A stretch of 63,917 nt of DNA from Halothermothrix sp. (GCA_016841825.1 JAENYK010000019.1:1-63917), one strand, 5' to 3'. Counted from the first letter of the stretch, positions 25,159-34,548 are shown. Numbers and translations: made by a program. The notes: a model not told the origin generated them from the letters alone.

Positions 25159-26760
25159 GTGTTCAAAAATTTTTTAAAAAGAGCTAAAGCAAGATTTCAG
25201 CCTGATAAAGGGTTAATAGCTGATACATACGTAGTGGAAGGTGAGAGTAGTTTAACGCATGATTTTCGAGATAATATCTGTCGACTTCAGATTATTTTCA
25301 AAGATTGTTCAGATATAGTGTTCCGCGAGTTTGAGATTCAGATGGATAAACAGGTTTCGGCAGTCCTAATCTATCTAGATGGTATGGTTGACCGGGTGAC
25401 TTTACACAATCATGTCATGCGATCGCTTATGGGTATTAGCAAGAAGGATTATCCACAGGAATTATCTCCGTTACATCGGTTAAATCGGCTAAAAAATATT
25501 GATATCATGGTAGGGGAAATTAAAGAGGAACAGGATATGTATACCCTGGTAAATAATATTCTCTCGGGTGAAATAATTTTTATGTTAGACGACTGTGATC
25601 ACGCATTAATCCTCAATGGCAGAGGTTGGCAAGCCAGGGCAATCAATGAACCAGATACCGAGACTGTTGTTAGAGGACCAAAAGAGGGGTTTGTTGAGAC
25701 TTTAAGATCTAATACAACTTTGATTAGAAGAAAGATCAAAGATCCTAATTTAAAGTTAAAAGTAGTTCAGGGTGGAAAGAAGACCAATACTGATATTGCT
25801 ATCATGTATGTACAGGGGATATGTCCCGAAGATTTAATTGAAGAGGTAGAGAAGAGATTGAAAACTATCAATCTGGATGGTGTTTTTGAGAGTGGTTATA
25901 TTGAAGAGTTTATTGAAGACAATCCTTATTCACCATTTCCCCAGGTTCAGATAACCGAACGGCCAGATAAAGTAGCAGGTAATCTATTAGAAGGTAAAAT
26001 AGCTATAATTGTAGATGGTACTCCCGTCGTTAGTATAGTTCCGGCAACATTGGCTCAATTTTATCAATCTCCTGAAGATTATTACGAAAGGACTATCTTT
26101 GGAACCGCGGTCAGGATTATAAGATTACTTAGTTTTATTACTTCAGTGACCGCCACTTCTTTGTATGTGGCATTGGTCTCCTTTCATCAGCATTTGATTC
26201 CCGGAGAGATTGTTTTGAGTGTGGCCGAGACCAGAGTAGGTGTACCTTTTCCAACATTGTTGGAAGCGGTATTTATGGAGATAGTCTTAGAACTGGTCAG
26301 GGAAGCCAGTATCAGACTTCCCGGAAGTATTGGACAGACTATAGGAATAGTAGGTGCATTAGTAATCGGTCAGTCTGCAGTAGAAGCTAAATTAGCCAGC
26401 CCTATTCTGGTAATTATCGTTGCTATTTCAGCGATTTCTTCATATGTAATACCACACTTTTCTACATCTTACTCGCTGCGTTTTATGAGGTTTATGATGA
26501 TTGGAGCTGCCGGAACATTTGGAGCATATGGAATAGCTATCGTCTGGATTGGTCTATTAATTCACCTGTGTACATTGGAATCTTTTGGGCAGCCATATTT
26601 AGCAGGGGTAGCCCCGTTCAGGTGGACTGATCTTAAAGATACAATTTTTAGAGTGCCGTTATGGATGATGGGAACAAGACCAACCGTCCCTGACATGAAG
26701 GATATTGATCGTATGTTAGGTGCTAAGGGGGACAGGGAAGATGACAATGGTGAGGGGTAA
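25159..26760 (+). CDS. spore germinant receptor subunit A (GerA/GerKA family)
   Basis: A 533-residue inner-membrane germinant receptor subunit. The N-terminal soluble domain (~1-290) includes DGMVDR near 75 and IVQ-type repeats. The conserved core GKIAIIVDGTPVVSIVPATL lies near 278-297, followed by about five membrane helices including RLPGSIGQTIGIVGALVIGQ near 390. It works in the spore inner membrane with B and C subunits to detect germinants. GTG start with GGAGGTGGG upstream. It lies inside a hydrogenase operon, with no terminator or promoter-sized gap on either side. Confidence 0.93.
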   Translation: MFKNFLKRAKARFQPDKGLIADTYVVEGESSLTHDFRDNICRLQIIFKDCSDIVFREFEIQMDKQVSAVLIYLDGMVDRVTLHNHVMRSLMGISKKDYPQELSPLHRLNRLKNIDIMVGEIKEEQDMYTLVNNILSGEIIFMLDDCDHALILNGRGWQARAINEPDTETVVRGPKEGFVETLRSNTTLIRRKIKDPNLKLKVVQGGKKTNTDIAIMYVQGICPEDLIEEVEKRLKTINLDGVFESGYIEEFIEDNPYSPFPQVQITERPDKVAGNLLEGKIAIIVDGTPVVSIVPATLAQFYQSPEDYYERTIFGTAVRIIRLLSFITSVTATSLYVALVSFHQHLIPGEIVLSVAETRVGVPFPTLLEAVFMEIVLELVREASIRLPGSIGQTIGIVGALVIGQSAVEAKLASPILVIIVAISAISSYVIPHFSTSYSLRFMRFMMIGAAGTFGAYGIAIVWIGLLIHLCTLESFGQPYLAGVAPFRWTDLKDTIFRVPLWMMGTRPTVPDMKDIDRMLGAKGDREDDNGEG

Positions 26761-27847
26761 ACAGATTATATCGACCAAGCAACTTTTTGCCATATTATTT
26801 TTGGGTTTAATGAACCATGGCTATGTCAGTATCTCACGCTGGATTACAGAAGTTGCCCATCAGGATGCCTGGATCTCTACTTTTCTGGGAGGTTTTATAG
26901 CATTTGTGTTACTAAATATAATTCTTTTATTGATGAAGAGATTTCCAGATAAGACCTTTATTCAGATAAGTGACGAGGTATTAGGAAAATATTTAGGAAA
27001 AATACCCGGGATAATTTTTTTGATTTTTTTGTTGTTCTTTACTGCGTTATCTCTTTATTTACTGGTCAGTTTAGTCTCTGCATGGCTGTTGCCGAAGACA
27101 CCTATTGATGTCATAATAATTTCTATTTTGCTGCTTCAAATTTATCTAACCAGGGAAGGAATTAAAGTGTTAGGACGTTTCCAGGAGATGATTATGGTTA
27201 TAGTATTGCTGGGCATGCCGATAACTTTTTTGCCATACTTTATTTATCAAAATCATACTTTGTTGATGCCTATTGGCGGGACAGGTGTCGTGACAATCTT
27301 AAAAGGGGCATTACCTGCATTTTACACCTTTTTTACTTTTTTTAGTTTACTAATTTTGTACCCTTACGTAAGAAAAGATGCCTCCCATAAAGAGATAGTT
27401 AAAGCATCTAATATGTCAATATTAGTTGTGACAATCTTGAAGACTTTTTATGTTTTCGGTAGTATAGCCGTATTTGGAGAGAAAGAAATACAATTTTTTC
27501 TATATCCCCTATTGGAATATGTTAAACTGTTAGTTTTTCCGGTAATTGAGAGGGTAGAATTTATGATGATCTTTTTATGGTTGTTTATGATGTTTAGTGG
27601 AACTGTAACTACTTTTTATATGGCTAACCTTACTGCAGAACAGGTAATAAATGTTGAAGGTTATAAAAATACAGGTTTAATCATTGCTATTCCTATATAT
27701 TTTTTGACCAGATTATCTCAAAATATTGCTGAATCACTAAGCTTATTCCGATTAGAAGGTGCTGTATTATCAATAGTGCTTTTGGCGACGATTGCATTTG
27801 TGTTTGGGTTAAGCTTTATTTTACAGAAAGGTGGCGAAAATGCGTGA
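26741..27847 (+). CDS. spore germinant receptor subunit B (GerB/GerKB family)
   Basis: Polytopic membrane protein of about 368 residues with ten hydrophobic segments, a member of the APC-like GerAB/ArcD/ProY family. Members bind the germinant within the membrane bundle. Typical features are the N-terminal 'ISTKQLFAILFLG' helix and KTFIQISDEVLGKYLGK near residue 80. The start is ATG 26741 or 26747; both follow GGGACAGGG and overlap the A subunit's 3' end. Its stop overlaps the C-subunit start, confirming one translation unit. Confidence 0.9.
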   Translation: MTMVRGKQIISTKQLFAILFLGLMNHGYVSISRWITEVAHQDAWISTFLGGFIAFVLLNIILLLMKRFPDKTFIQISDEVLGKYLGKIPGIIFLIFLLFFTALSLYLLVSLVSAWLLPKTPIDVIIISILLLQIYLTREGIKVLGRFQEMIMVIVLLGMPITFLPYFIYQNHTLLMPIGGTGVVTILKGALPAFYTFFTFFSLLILYPYVRKDASHKEIVKASNMSILVVTILKTFYVFGSIAVFGEKEIQFFLYPLLEYVKLLVFPVIERVEFMMIFLWLFMMFSGTVTTFYMANLTAEQVINVEGYKNTGLIIAIPIYFLTRLSQNIAESLSLFRLEGAVLSIVLLATIAFVFGLSFILQKGGENA

Positions 27848-28953
27848 GGGTTTTGAAGCTTGTTATCATTCTAAGCTTATTCTTGATTGTCCTTTCTGGG
27901 TGTTGGGATTCGGTAGAGTTAGAAGAACAGTTTCTGGTCTGGGGAATGGGCTGGGATATAGATGAGGAGAATCCTAATTTGATGACTTTGACTCTTTCTG
28001 CACCGTCTACCACTGAAGGTGCTCCAGAGCCTTATATTGCAGTATCATCCAGTGGGTATTCGGTTGAGGAAGGGCGGAAGAACATTCAAAAACAACTGCA
28101 GTACACAATAGAGATGGGGCATTTAAGGGTTTTGGTGATCTCGGAAGATTTTGCAAAACAGGGTATCTTAAAGTTTATGGATTCTCTGGGAAGAAATCCA
28201 CGAATAGGACGGGAGACCAAACTGGTAGTTACTGCCGGAAAAGCGAAAGATCTTTGGGATTTAGAACACCCCAGTAATCTATTGCCTGCCGACTATTTGG
28301 TTGAACTGTTGAAAGTTAATGCAAAACAGGGAATTACAGCAGACATAACTTTTAGAGATTTTTTTGAAGCAATCAGTAATGAAGGTCAAGAGCCTGTGAC
28401 TTCTTTTATTCGGATGTCCAAAGATGCAAAAATGTTTAATGCTGCGGGATTGGCAGTTTTTAAAGAAGACAAGATGATTGGAAAATTAATGGATATAGAA
28501 GTACAGGCTTTTCAATTTATTATCGGGAAGTGCAAAAATGGGACAATTACAGTAGGGGAGTCCACTAAACCAGGCTCAAATTCGATTACTTTCTGTCATC
28601 GGCGTGGGGGGAGTAAAGTTAAAACAGAGATAATAAATGGAGAGCCACATATTTATCTAAAGGTAGAACTAGAAGGAGATATTAGTGAATATACAGCTGA
28701 TAAACCGACAGTAGATGAAGAAGTCATTGAAAAAGCCGAGACTGCTGTCACTTTAAGAGTAAAAAAAGAAGTTGAGAAAGTGATAGAAAAGGCTCAGAAG
28801 GAATTTGAATCAGATATTTTTGGTTTTGGTCTATATTTTAAAGCTTATCATAACAATTATTGGAAAAGTCACGACTGGGCTAAAGAATTCCCTGAAGCCA
28901 ATGTTCATGTTGATGTCAGAGTTAAAATTAGGAGGATAGGAATTGAGAGTTAG
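27844..28953 (+). CDS. spore germinant receptor subunit C lipoprotein (GerC/GerKC family)
   Basis: Lipoprotein of 369 residues. The signal peptide has lipobox LSGC (Cys ~20) followed by WDSVELEE, the hallmark GerAC start. The receptor C-domain follows, with EMGHLRVLVISEDFAKQG near 93 and a conserved C-terminal basic motif. It sits on the outer face of the spore inner membrane with subunits A and B. GTG 27844 overlaps the B-subunit stop, and its own 3' end overlaps the maturation protease gene by 11 bases, so that gene must be co-transcribed. Confidence 0.92.
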   Translation: MRVLKLVIILSLFLIVLSGCWDSVELEEQFLVWGMGWDIDEENPNLMTLTLSAPSTTEGAPEPYIAVSSSGYSVEEGRKNIQKQLQYTIEMGHLRVLVISEDFAKQGILKFMDSLGRNPRIGRETKLVVTAGKAKDLWDLEHPSNLLPADYLVELLKVNAKQGITADITFRDFFEAISNEGQEPVTSFIRMSKDAKMFNAAGLAVFKEDKMIGKLMDIEVQAFQFIIGKCKNGTITVGESTKPGSNSITFCHRRGGSKVKTEIINGEPHIYLKVELEGDISEYTADKPTVDEEVIEKAETAVTLRVKKEVEKVIEKAQKEFESDIFGFGLYFKAYHNNYWKSHDWAKEFPEANVHVDVRVKIRRIGIES

Positions 28954-29428
28954 GCAGGGAAATAATCAAAAAACAAAAATTTTAATTATTGGGTTAGGTA
29001 ATCCGCTATCTGGAGATGATGGTTTTGGATGTCATGTGATAAAAATTCTACAATCCCAATCTTTACCATATGGAGTGCAGGCTCTGGAAGGTGGAACAGA
29101 TGCATTGGCTCTATTACCTGAGTTACAGAATGCTGAATACGTTATATTGTTAGATATCGTTCAGACAGGAGGAGTTGCAGGTACAGTCTATCAGATACCT
29201 TTAAGTTGCTTACCAACTAATCGAGATAACATATCTCAACATCAACTGTCTTTACTTCATTTGTATCAATCCCCGGCAATGAGATATGAACTATCTTTAC
29301 CGCGAGGAGTATTGTTAGCTGTTGAGGTGGAAGAAGTAGAGTTATTCTCTGAAAAACTAAGTCTAGCGATTGTAACAAAGATACCGCGAATTGTCGAGAG
29401 GGTTAAGCAATTGATAGAAAATATTTAA
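28943..29428 (+). CDS. hyaD: [NiFe] hydrogenase maturation protease (HyaD/HycI family)
   Basis: Endopeptidase of 161 residues that trims the large-subunit C-terminus after Ni insertion. The metal-binding acids are in GLGNPLSGDDGFG near residue 13 and LLDIVQTG near 70, and a candidate His ligand is in ISQHQLSLL near 95. The TTG start follows GGAGGATAGGA inside the gerC-like gene. It obviously serves hyaB 4.4 kb upstream, which ties the germinant genes between them to the hydrogenase unit. Since the hyaB cleavage residue is Gln, its specificity may be altered accordingly. Confidence 0.9.
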   Translation: MRVRQGNNQKTKILIIGLGNPLSGDDGFGCHVIKILQSQSLPYGVQALEGGTDALALLPELQNAEYVILLDIVQTGGVAGTVYQIPLSCLPTNRDNISQHQLSLLHLYQSPAMRYELSLPRGVLLAVEVEEVELFSEKLSLAIVTKIPRIVERVKQLIENI

Positions 29429-29481
29429 ATATGGATTGTAAATATATGTGTGTGGGAACACGTAAAGAAAGGATGGGAAAG

Positions 29482-31257
29482 ATGGCAGAATTTCATTTTT
29501 CTCCACGGGAGAATAAAGCACATCTTATTAACTGGCATAGTTGGGGTGAGGATGCCTTCCGTAAAGCCGAAGAGCAGAATAAGTTAATACTGTTAAGCAT
29601 CGGTGCGGTCTGGTGTCATTGGTGTCATGTGATGGATGAACAGGCCTATTCTGATTCAGGAAATATTCAGCTGATTAATGAAAGATTTATCCCGATCAGA
29701 GTAGATACAGACCGTCAACCTGATGTTAATCGTCGATATAATATGGGTGGATGGCCAACGACAGTGGTTTTGACATCTGATGGGGAACTATTACAGGGAG
29801 GAACTTATATTCCATCTGTGGGTTTAAACAAACTCTTAACAGAGCTAGACAGTATTTATCATGAGAATTCCGAAGAGATTAAGCAGCGGGTCCAAACCTT
29901 TTATCGACAGCATCAGTCAGAGATTGATCAGAGAGGAGAAGCAGATTTAAAAGAAGAGATGATTTTAGAGGTCAGATCAATGGTTTTAGAAGAATATGAA
30001 CCTGAATATGGTGGGTTTGGGATTGAACCTAAATTTCCCCATACTGAAGCTTTAAACTTTCTGTTAGATGAGTATTATCGGACGCAAAATGAAGATTTGG
30101 CAGAGGTTTTACACAAGACATTGACCAATATGGCTGGGGGAGGAATGTTTGATCGGGAGATGGGGGGATTTTTTAGATATTCCACAACTAAAGATTGGAG
30201 CATACCACATTTTGAAAAGATGTTAGAAGATAATAGTAAGCTTTTGGTGGTGTATTTGAAAGCTTATCAGATATTTAATGATAATAATTATAAAGAAATA
30301 GCTTTAGATGTAATCATGTACTTGACAGATTGGCTAGTCAATCATCAATCTGGCGTATTTTATGGAAGTCAGGATGCAGATGAAGATTATTATCGCAAAA
30401 GTCGAACTGAACGGGAACAATTACCGGAGCCTTATAGGGATATGACCATTTATACCAGTTGGAATGGTCTGGCGATTTCTGCCTTTCTAAAAGCATTTGC
30501 TGTGTTAGATGCGTTGGAATGTAGGGATATTGCTTTAAAAGGTCTGGAATTTTTGTTGAAAAACTGTTATAAATCTGACGAGGGTATGTATCATTATTAT
30601 CTGGATGGGGAGGGACATAATACCGGACTTTTGGAAGATCAGATGGCAATAATTAATGCTTTACTTGATGCCTATGAGGTCACCCATACTAAAAATTATT
30701 TGCAACAGGGAATACATTTGACTGATCTGGTAATAGAACGTTTCTATGATGATCGTGCTGGGGGATTTTATGTGGATATTCCTGATTCGGCTGTCTTAAA
30801 ACGGATGACATTGCTGGAAAAACCTCTAACCATCAATAGTTGTATGGCAGAACTTTGTCTGCGGCTGCAGGTCGTCACAGGAGATGCAGATTATGGTCAG
30901 ATTGCTGAAAAAACATTGCGTTTTTGTGCAGATCAGTATTCTGGATATAAGCTGTTTGCAGCAGCTTTTGGGTCAGCAGTTTCAGCTTATATTCATGGTT
31001 TTACTCATATCACCATTATTGGTGAATTTGGTCAGCAAAGTGTTCAAAAACTGTTTCAGGAAAGTCTGAAGGTCTATTCAAATCATAAAGTAGTTGAAGA
31101 ATTAGATCCCGTTTTAGATCACACCCGGATTGCCAGTTTGGGATATGATCCGGCGCAACATCAGGCATATATTTGTAGAGGTAGAAAATGCTACCCTCCT
31201 ATACAGCAGTCTGAAGATATCACCAGAGTTTTGGCAGAAGTAAAGATAAATAGATAA
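29482..31257 (+). CDS. DUF255 thioredoxin-domain protein (YyaL/SSP411 family)
   Basis: About 591 residues: an N-terminal thioredoxin-like domain with WCHWCHVMDEQAY near residue 45, then an (alpha/alpha)6-barrel-like domain resembling N-acylglucosamine epimerases. Visible marks include IEPKFPH, GGMFDREMGGFFRYSTTKDW and PHFEKML. Family functions are poorly known; thiol-redox or sugar-related roles have been suggested. ATG 29482 has AAAGGA 8 bases upstream; ATG 29473 and further upstream starts are less likely. The protein is somewhat shorter than the usual ~670. It lies 50-odd bases after the protease gene and may be in the same transcript. Confidence 0.88.
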   Translation: MAEFHFSPRENKAHLINWHSWGEDAFRKAEEQNKLILLSIGAVWCHWCHVMDEQAYSDSGNIQLINERFIPIRVDTDRQPDVNRRYNMGGWPTTVVLTSDGELLQGGTYIPSVGLNKLLTELDSIYHENSEEIKQRVQTFYRQHQSEIDQRGEADLKEEMILEVRSMVLEEYEPEYGGFGIEPKFPHTEALNFLLDEYYRTQNEDLAEVLHKTLTNMAGGGMFDREMGGFFRYSTTKDWSIPHFEKMLEDNSKLLVVYLKAYQIFNDNNYKEIALDVIMYLTDWLVNHQSGVFYGSQDADEDYYRKSRTEREQLPEPYRDMTIYTSWNGLAISAFLKAFAVLDALECRDIALKGLEFLLKNCYKSDEGMYHYYLDGEGHNTGLLEDQMAIINALLDAYEVTHTKNYLQQGIHLTDLVIERFYDDRAGGFYVDIPDSAVLKRMTLLEKPLTINSCMAELCLRLQVVTGDADYGQIAEKTLRFCADQYSGYKLFAAAFGSAVSAYIHGFTHITIIGEFGQQSVQKLFQESLKVYSNHKVVEELDPVLDHTRIASLGYDPAQHQAYICRGRKCYPPIQQSEDITRVLAEVKINR

Positions 31258-31264
31258 TAGGATA

Positions 31265-31319
31265 AAGACCAGCCATCCTGACCATTTGTTAGCAGTAGAT
31301 TGGAAAAGGGGCTGGTCTT
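31265..31319. terminator. inverted repeat between convergent genes
   Basis: AAGACCAGCC (31265-31274) and GGCTGGTCTT (31310-31319) form a perfect 10-bp stem with a 35-base loop between the plus-strand DUF255 gene and the minus-strand fixX gene. It could stop transcription from both sides, though the T tracts are weak. Confidence 0.45.
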
Positions 31320-31334
31320 GTAGTTCGACGATAT

Positions 31335-31628
31335 TTAATATTGGTAACAGATTCCATAGCCGCCCCGGGGATAATTCCAATTTATATTCTCATAGGGGCA
31401 GCCCCAGATGCATGCACCGCATTCAATACATCGTGTATGCAGAATTTTGATACTCTGATCTTCCCAATAATAAACCCTGGATGGGCAGACATAGGTGCAT
31501 GGTTTATTTTCACATTCAGTGAGACAGAGATTATCATTAAGAATCCAGATATGTGGTTGGTCATCTGGTACAATTTTTACAAAATTCAGCGGGTTCTCTT
31601 CATTCTTGCGCTGTAAATCATTGTCCAT
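31335..31628 (-). CDS. fixX: FixX-like ferredoxin
   Basis: A 97-residue ferredoxin-like protein. CLTECENKPCTYVCP (residues ~35-49) holds a modified first cluster region, and CIECGACIWGCP (~73-84) binds a [4Fe-4S] cluster; the end GGYGICYQY is typical of FixX. It starts on the base next to the fixC-like stop, forming a two-gene operon. In known systems FixX accepts electrons from FixC as part of the FixABCX bifurcating complex or ETF-quinone routes. FixA/FixB genes are not in this window. Confidence 0.9.
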   Translation of the reverse strand: MDNDLQRKNEENPLNFVKIVPDDQPHIWILNDNLCLTECENKPCTYVCPSRVYYWEDQSIKILHTRCIECGACIWGCPYENINWNYPRGGYGICYQY

Positions 31629-32936
31629 TTAAAATACCCCCCAATTAAAAATTCCATGATATAGGTCTTTAAGGGTCTTATCCATAGGTTGTAGATTTAT
31701 GACTATTTCTTTCATATCTTGCATCAATTCAGTATTGGATTTTAACTCTACACTGAAGAATTTGTAAGCCAGTTCATTGATCAGTTTAGTTAGCAGATAA
31801 TCTGAGTCGGGATGATGTTCATAGTAAAGTTTTGATGCCTTACCATTTCTGATATCTTGTAAAAAGAAACTATGATTTATCTTATTTTCATAAGTCTGTA
31901 GAATATCTTTTGTGTAAGAACCTTTAGCGTGGGCTTCAGCTACAGATTCACCAGCTGCTTTTCCCGAAAGCATAGCCAGGTCAGTGCCCCGTCGTCCACT
32001 AATCATCATTGCTGCATCTCCACAAACCATTATCCCATGATCTATCAATGCAGGAATTTTTTGATAACCCCCTTTGGGAACCATATGGGACTTGTATTCC
32101 AATAGCTCTGCATCTTCCAATAATCGTTTAATCAACGGATGGCTGGTAAGTCTATTTAAAAGGTGTAAAGGCGAAAGTCCTTTAGTAACCATCTGACTAA
32201 GGTAACCTCCTGTGGAGATGCCGATCGTTTCTTTATTAGTCCAGAGTCCACCTTTGCCAATCATTCCAGCAGTAGCGAAGCCAACCATTCCGATAGCTGT
32301 ACCTTCATCTTTTTCCAGATTAAAACGCGATTCAAGCTTTTCTCTGGGGAGGCCAAAGACCTGTTTGACATAATGTGTGTAGCTATGTGCCATTAAAGGT
32401 TTGCGTAAACCGGCTTTTTGAGCCAGGAAGGCCAGAGCTCCTTCAGCTAATACTACTACATCTGCTCTGATTTCCTCACCGCTATCAAGAATGATACCAT
32501 CCACTTTTTTTGCTACTAAGCCAATCTTATCCCAAATAAGGTCTATAGCCAGAGCGTTACAGCGGAGTATGGCTCCGGCCCGGACAGCTTCATTGGCAAA
32601 CCAGGAGTCAAACTTGGGACGTAAAGCAGAAAATTTGTTATAAGGTGCTTTTCCAAAACGTAGTCCAGTAAAACCTGCTTTGACAGCAGAGTCGCGATTG
32701 AGAAACCATATCTCCTCGGTTACGATCTTTCTCTCCCAGGGGGCTTTTTCCCAGAATGCCGGGATTATTTGAGCTGTGGGTAAAGAGTAGATATTACCTC
32801 CATACATATTTTTGCTTCCAGGATATTGACCTCTTTCTAATAGTAAGACAGAGATATTATTTTGAGCCATTGTTAGTGCAGCGGCACTACCTGCTGGCCC
32901 TGCTCCAACAACAATGGCATCATAGCGTTCACTCAT
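31629..32936 (-). CDS. fixC: FixC-like electron transfer flavoprotein oxidoreductase
   Basis: FAD-dependent oxidoreductase of 435 residues in the ETF-QO/FixC family. The FAD loop GAGPAGSAAALT lies at the N-terminus and LLERGQYPG follows at the second strand end. GIMVCGDAAMMIS near residue 300 is the second FAD-binding motif, and SGRRGTDLAMLSGKAAGE completes it. A GGAGG RBS precedes the ATG on the minus strand. With FixX it would move electrons between an ETF and ferredoxin or quinone. The absence of etfBA next door means the ETF partner is encoded elsewhere. Confidence 0.92.
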   Translation of the reverse strand: MSERYDAIVVGAGPAGSAAALTMAQNNISVLLLERGQYPGSKNMYGGNIYSLPTAQIIPAFWEKAPWERKIVTEEIWFLNRDSAVKAGFTGLRFGKAPYNKFSALRPKFDSWFANEAVRAGAILRCNALAIDLIWDKIGLVAKKVDGIILDSGEEIRADVVVLAEGALAFLAQKAGLRKPLMAHSYTHYVKQVFGLPREKLESRFNLEKDEGTAIGMVGFATAGMIGKGGLWTNKETIGISTGGYLSQMVTKGLSPLHLLNRLTSHPLIKRLLEDAELLEYKSHMVPKGGYQKIPALIDHGIMVCGDAAMMISGRRGTDLAMLSGKAAGESVAEAHAKGSYTKDILQTYENKINHSFFLQDIRNGKASKLYYEHHPDSDYLLTKLINELAYKFFSVELKSNTELMQDMKEIVINLQPMDKTLKDLYHGIFNWGVF

Positions 32937-33152
32937 ATTTAATGCCTCCTTATATCATTCAACTAGTATTTATTTTTTACCTGTTTGCCTTAATTTATTA
33001 AAAATATATCATATATTTTATTATATATAACAATATATATAAAAAAATTATTATTTATATTTCAATTTATATAAAATGAATTGATAAAACTAAATACAAC
33101 AAATTTGTTTAGAAAAATTTCCAAAAATTAACTCAGATAATTAATTTTATTC

Positions 33153-33180
33153 CTGACAAAAAAGCAGGGAAATTTATAGT
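33153..33180 (+). promoter_or_regulatory. possible promoter of the BMP-type gene
   Basis: CTGACA (33153-33158) and TATAGT (33175-33180) are 16 bases apart and ~55 bases upstream of the binding-protein gene. The 299-base divergent gap between fixC and this gene is otherwise extremely AT-rich. Confidence 0.4.
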
Positions 33181-33235
33181 AGTGTAGAATACATGTATTA
33201 ATAAACTTTGTGAACAAATAGGAGGGAGTTCTAGG

Positions 33236-34204
33236 ATGAAAAAGGGTTTCGTACTTATGTTAGTTTTAGTTTGTGTATTAAGTTTGTCCCTGGTGACAGC
33301 GGCCAAAGAGTTTAAAGTTGGTATGGTAACTGACGTTGGTGGTCTGGGTGACCAATCTTTTAATGATGCTGCCTATCGTGGTCTGCAGATGTTAGAAGAA
33401 GAGTTTGGTGTGAAGATTCAAGTTGTTGAATCTGCAATGATGACAGACTATGTTGTGAACTTAAGTTCTCTGGCAGAAGAGGGTTATGACCTGGTTTGGG
33501 CGATTGGTTTCTTAATGCAGGATGCATTGGCAGAAGTTGCCGAGATGTATCCTGATACTAAATTCGGTTTGATTGACTCTGAAGTAATTTCTGACAATGT
33601 AGCATCTGTTACTTTTAAAGAGCATGAAGGTTCTTTCCTGGTAGGTTTGCTTGCCGGGATGAAGACCAAGACTGATAAAGTTGGTTTCGTTGGCGGTATG
33701 GACTTTGCATTAATTCACAAATTCGAAGCTGGTTTTGTCGCTGGTGTTAAAGCAATTAATCCAGATGCAGAAGTTATTGTAAGTTATACTGGGGTATTTG
33801 ATGATCCTAATAAAGGTAAAGAGTTAGCTTTAACTCAATATTCTCAGGGTGTTGATGTAATTTATCATGCTTCTGGTGCTTGTGGAATTGGTGTTATTAA
33901 AGCTGCTGAGGAGAAAGGTTCTGGTTTTTATGCAATTGGAGTTGACAGTCCTCAAGCTCATTTAGCTCCTGAGAATGTACTGACAAGTATGCTCAAGCGG
34001 GTTGACAATGCTGTTTACTCTGTATCTAAGAACTTGATTAGAGGCGATTGGGTATCTGGCCATATTGAATTGGGTCTGAAAGAAGATGGAGTTGGTTATA
34101 GTGAACAAGCTATAAAAATGTTCACTAAAGATGAAATTGATATTGTTGATGGTTATCGGATGCAAATTATCGCAGGCGCTGTAGAAGTTCCAGAAATCCG
34201 GTAA
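33236..34204 (+). CDS. BMP family substrate-binding protein (PnrA/BmpA-like)
   Basis: Periplasmic-type binding protein of 322 residues. A signal peptide (KKGFVLMLVLVCVLSLSLV) ends near TAA, then KVGMVTDVGGLGDQSFNDAA, the ligand-site start typical of PnrA/BmpA nucleoside-binding proteins. FVGGMDFALIHKFEAGFVAG near residue 142 and AIGVDSPQA near 225 are further family blocks. No lipobox Cys is present, although most Gram-positive members are lipoproteins; release into a periplasm would suit a diderm cell. No ABC ATPase or permease genes are adjacent. Strong RBS (AGGAGGGAG) and a strong terminator make it a single-gene unit. Confidence 0.9.
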   Translation: MKKGFVLMLVLVCVLSLSLVTAAKEFKVGMVTDVGGLGDQSFNDAAYRGLQMLEEEFGVKIQVVESAMMTDYVVNLSSLAEEGYDLVWAIGFLMQDALAEVAEMYPDTKFGLIDSEVISDNVASVTFKEHEGSFLVGLLAGMKTKTDKVGFVGGMDFALIHKFEAGFVAGVKAINPDAEVIVSYTGVFDDPNKGKELALTQYSQGVDVIYHASGACGIGVIKAAEEKGSGFYAIGVDSPQAHLAPENVLTSMLKRVDNAVYSVSKNLIRGDWVSGHIELGLKEDGVGYSEQAIKMFTKDEIDIVDGYRMQIIAGAVEVPEIR

Positions 34205-34234
34205 GTTTTGGAAATCAATAGTATATATTTTAAA

Positions 34235-34262
34235 GCACTGACCCGGAGTCAGTGCTTTTTAA
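34235..34262 (+). terminator. terminator of the BMP-type gene
   Basis: GCACTGAC (34235-34242) and GTCAGTGC (34248-34255) form an 8-bp perfect stem with loop CCGGA, extended by A/T pairs and followed by TTTTT. Confidence 0.9.
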
Positions 34263-34548
34263 TTGTCCATAGATGCATATTTATAAATTACCATTAAAAA
34301 GTCAAAAAACCTAAATAATCCACATTATTCAGTATAAATATACAAAAAATGCTAAATTATTAGAAACATATTTATTCATTTTTTCTTTTATGTATTTGAA
34401 TCTCACATATTTTTGTACATAAATCCTACAGCAAACTGATTAATTAAAAAAAAAGTCCCCGAGAACGAAAAGTTCAGTTAAATTACATGGGAAAATTCTA
34501 TAATTACTTACTTTTTATGAATTTTTACTTACCAAATACAGTTTTTTC
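34263..34548. other. AT-rich gap without a recognisable gene
   Basis: About 285 bases of very AT-rich sequence between the BMP terminator and the peptide-gene promoter. Apart from a poly-A run followed by GTCCCCGAGAACGAAAAG near 34447, I see no structure or ORF worth naming. Confidence 0.5.

Noticed and set aside
31335-32936. Nitrogen fixation genes suggested by the fix names
   Set aside because: FixC/FixX homologues occur widely in non-fixing anaerobes, and no nif gene is present in the window.
34440-34500. Possible riboswitch at GTCCCCGAGAACGAAAAG
   Set aside because: I could not find closing stems or a match to a known class, and the strong peptide promoter lies downstream of it.
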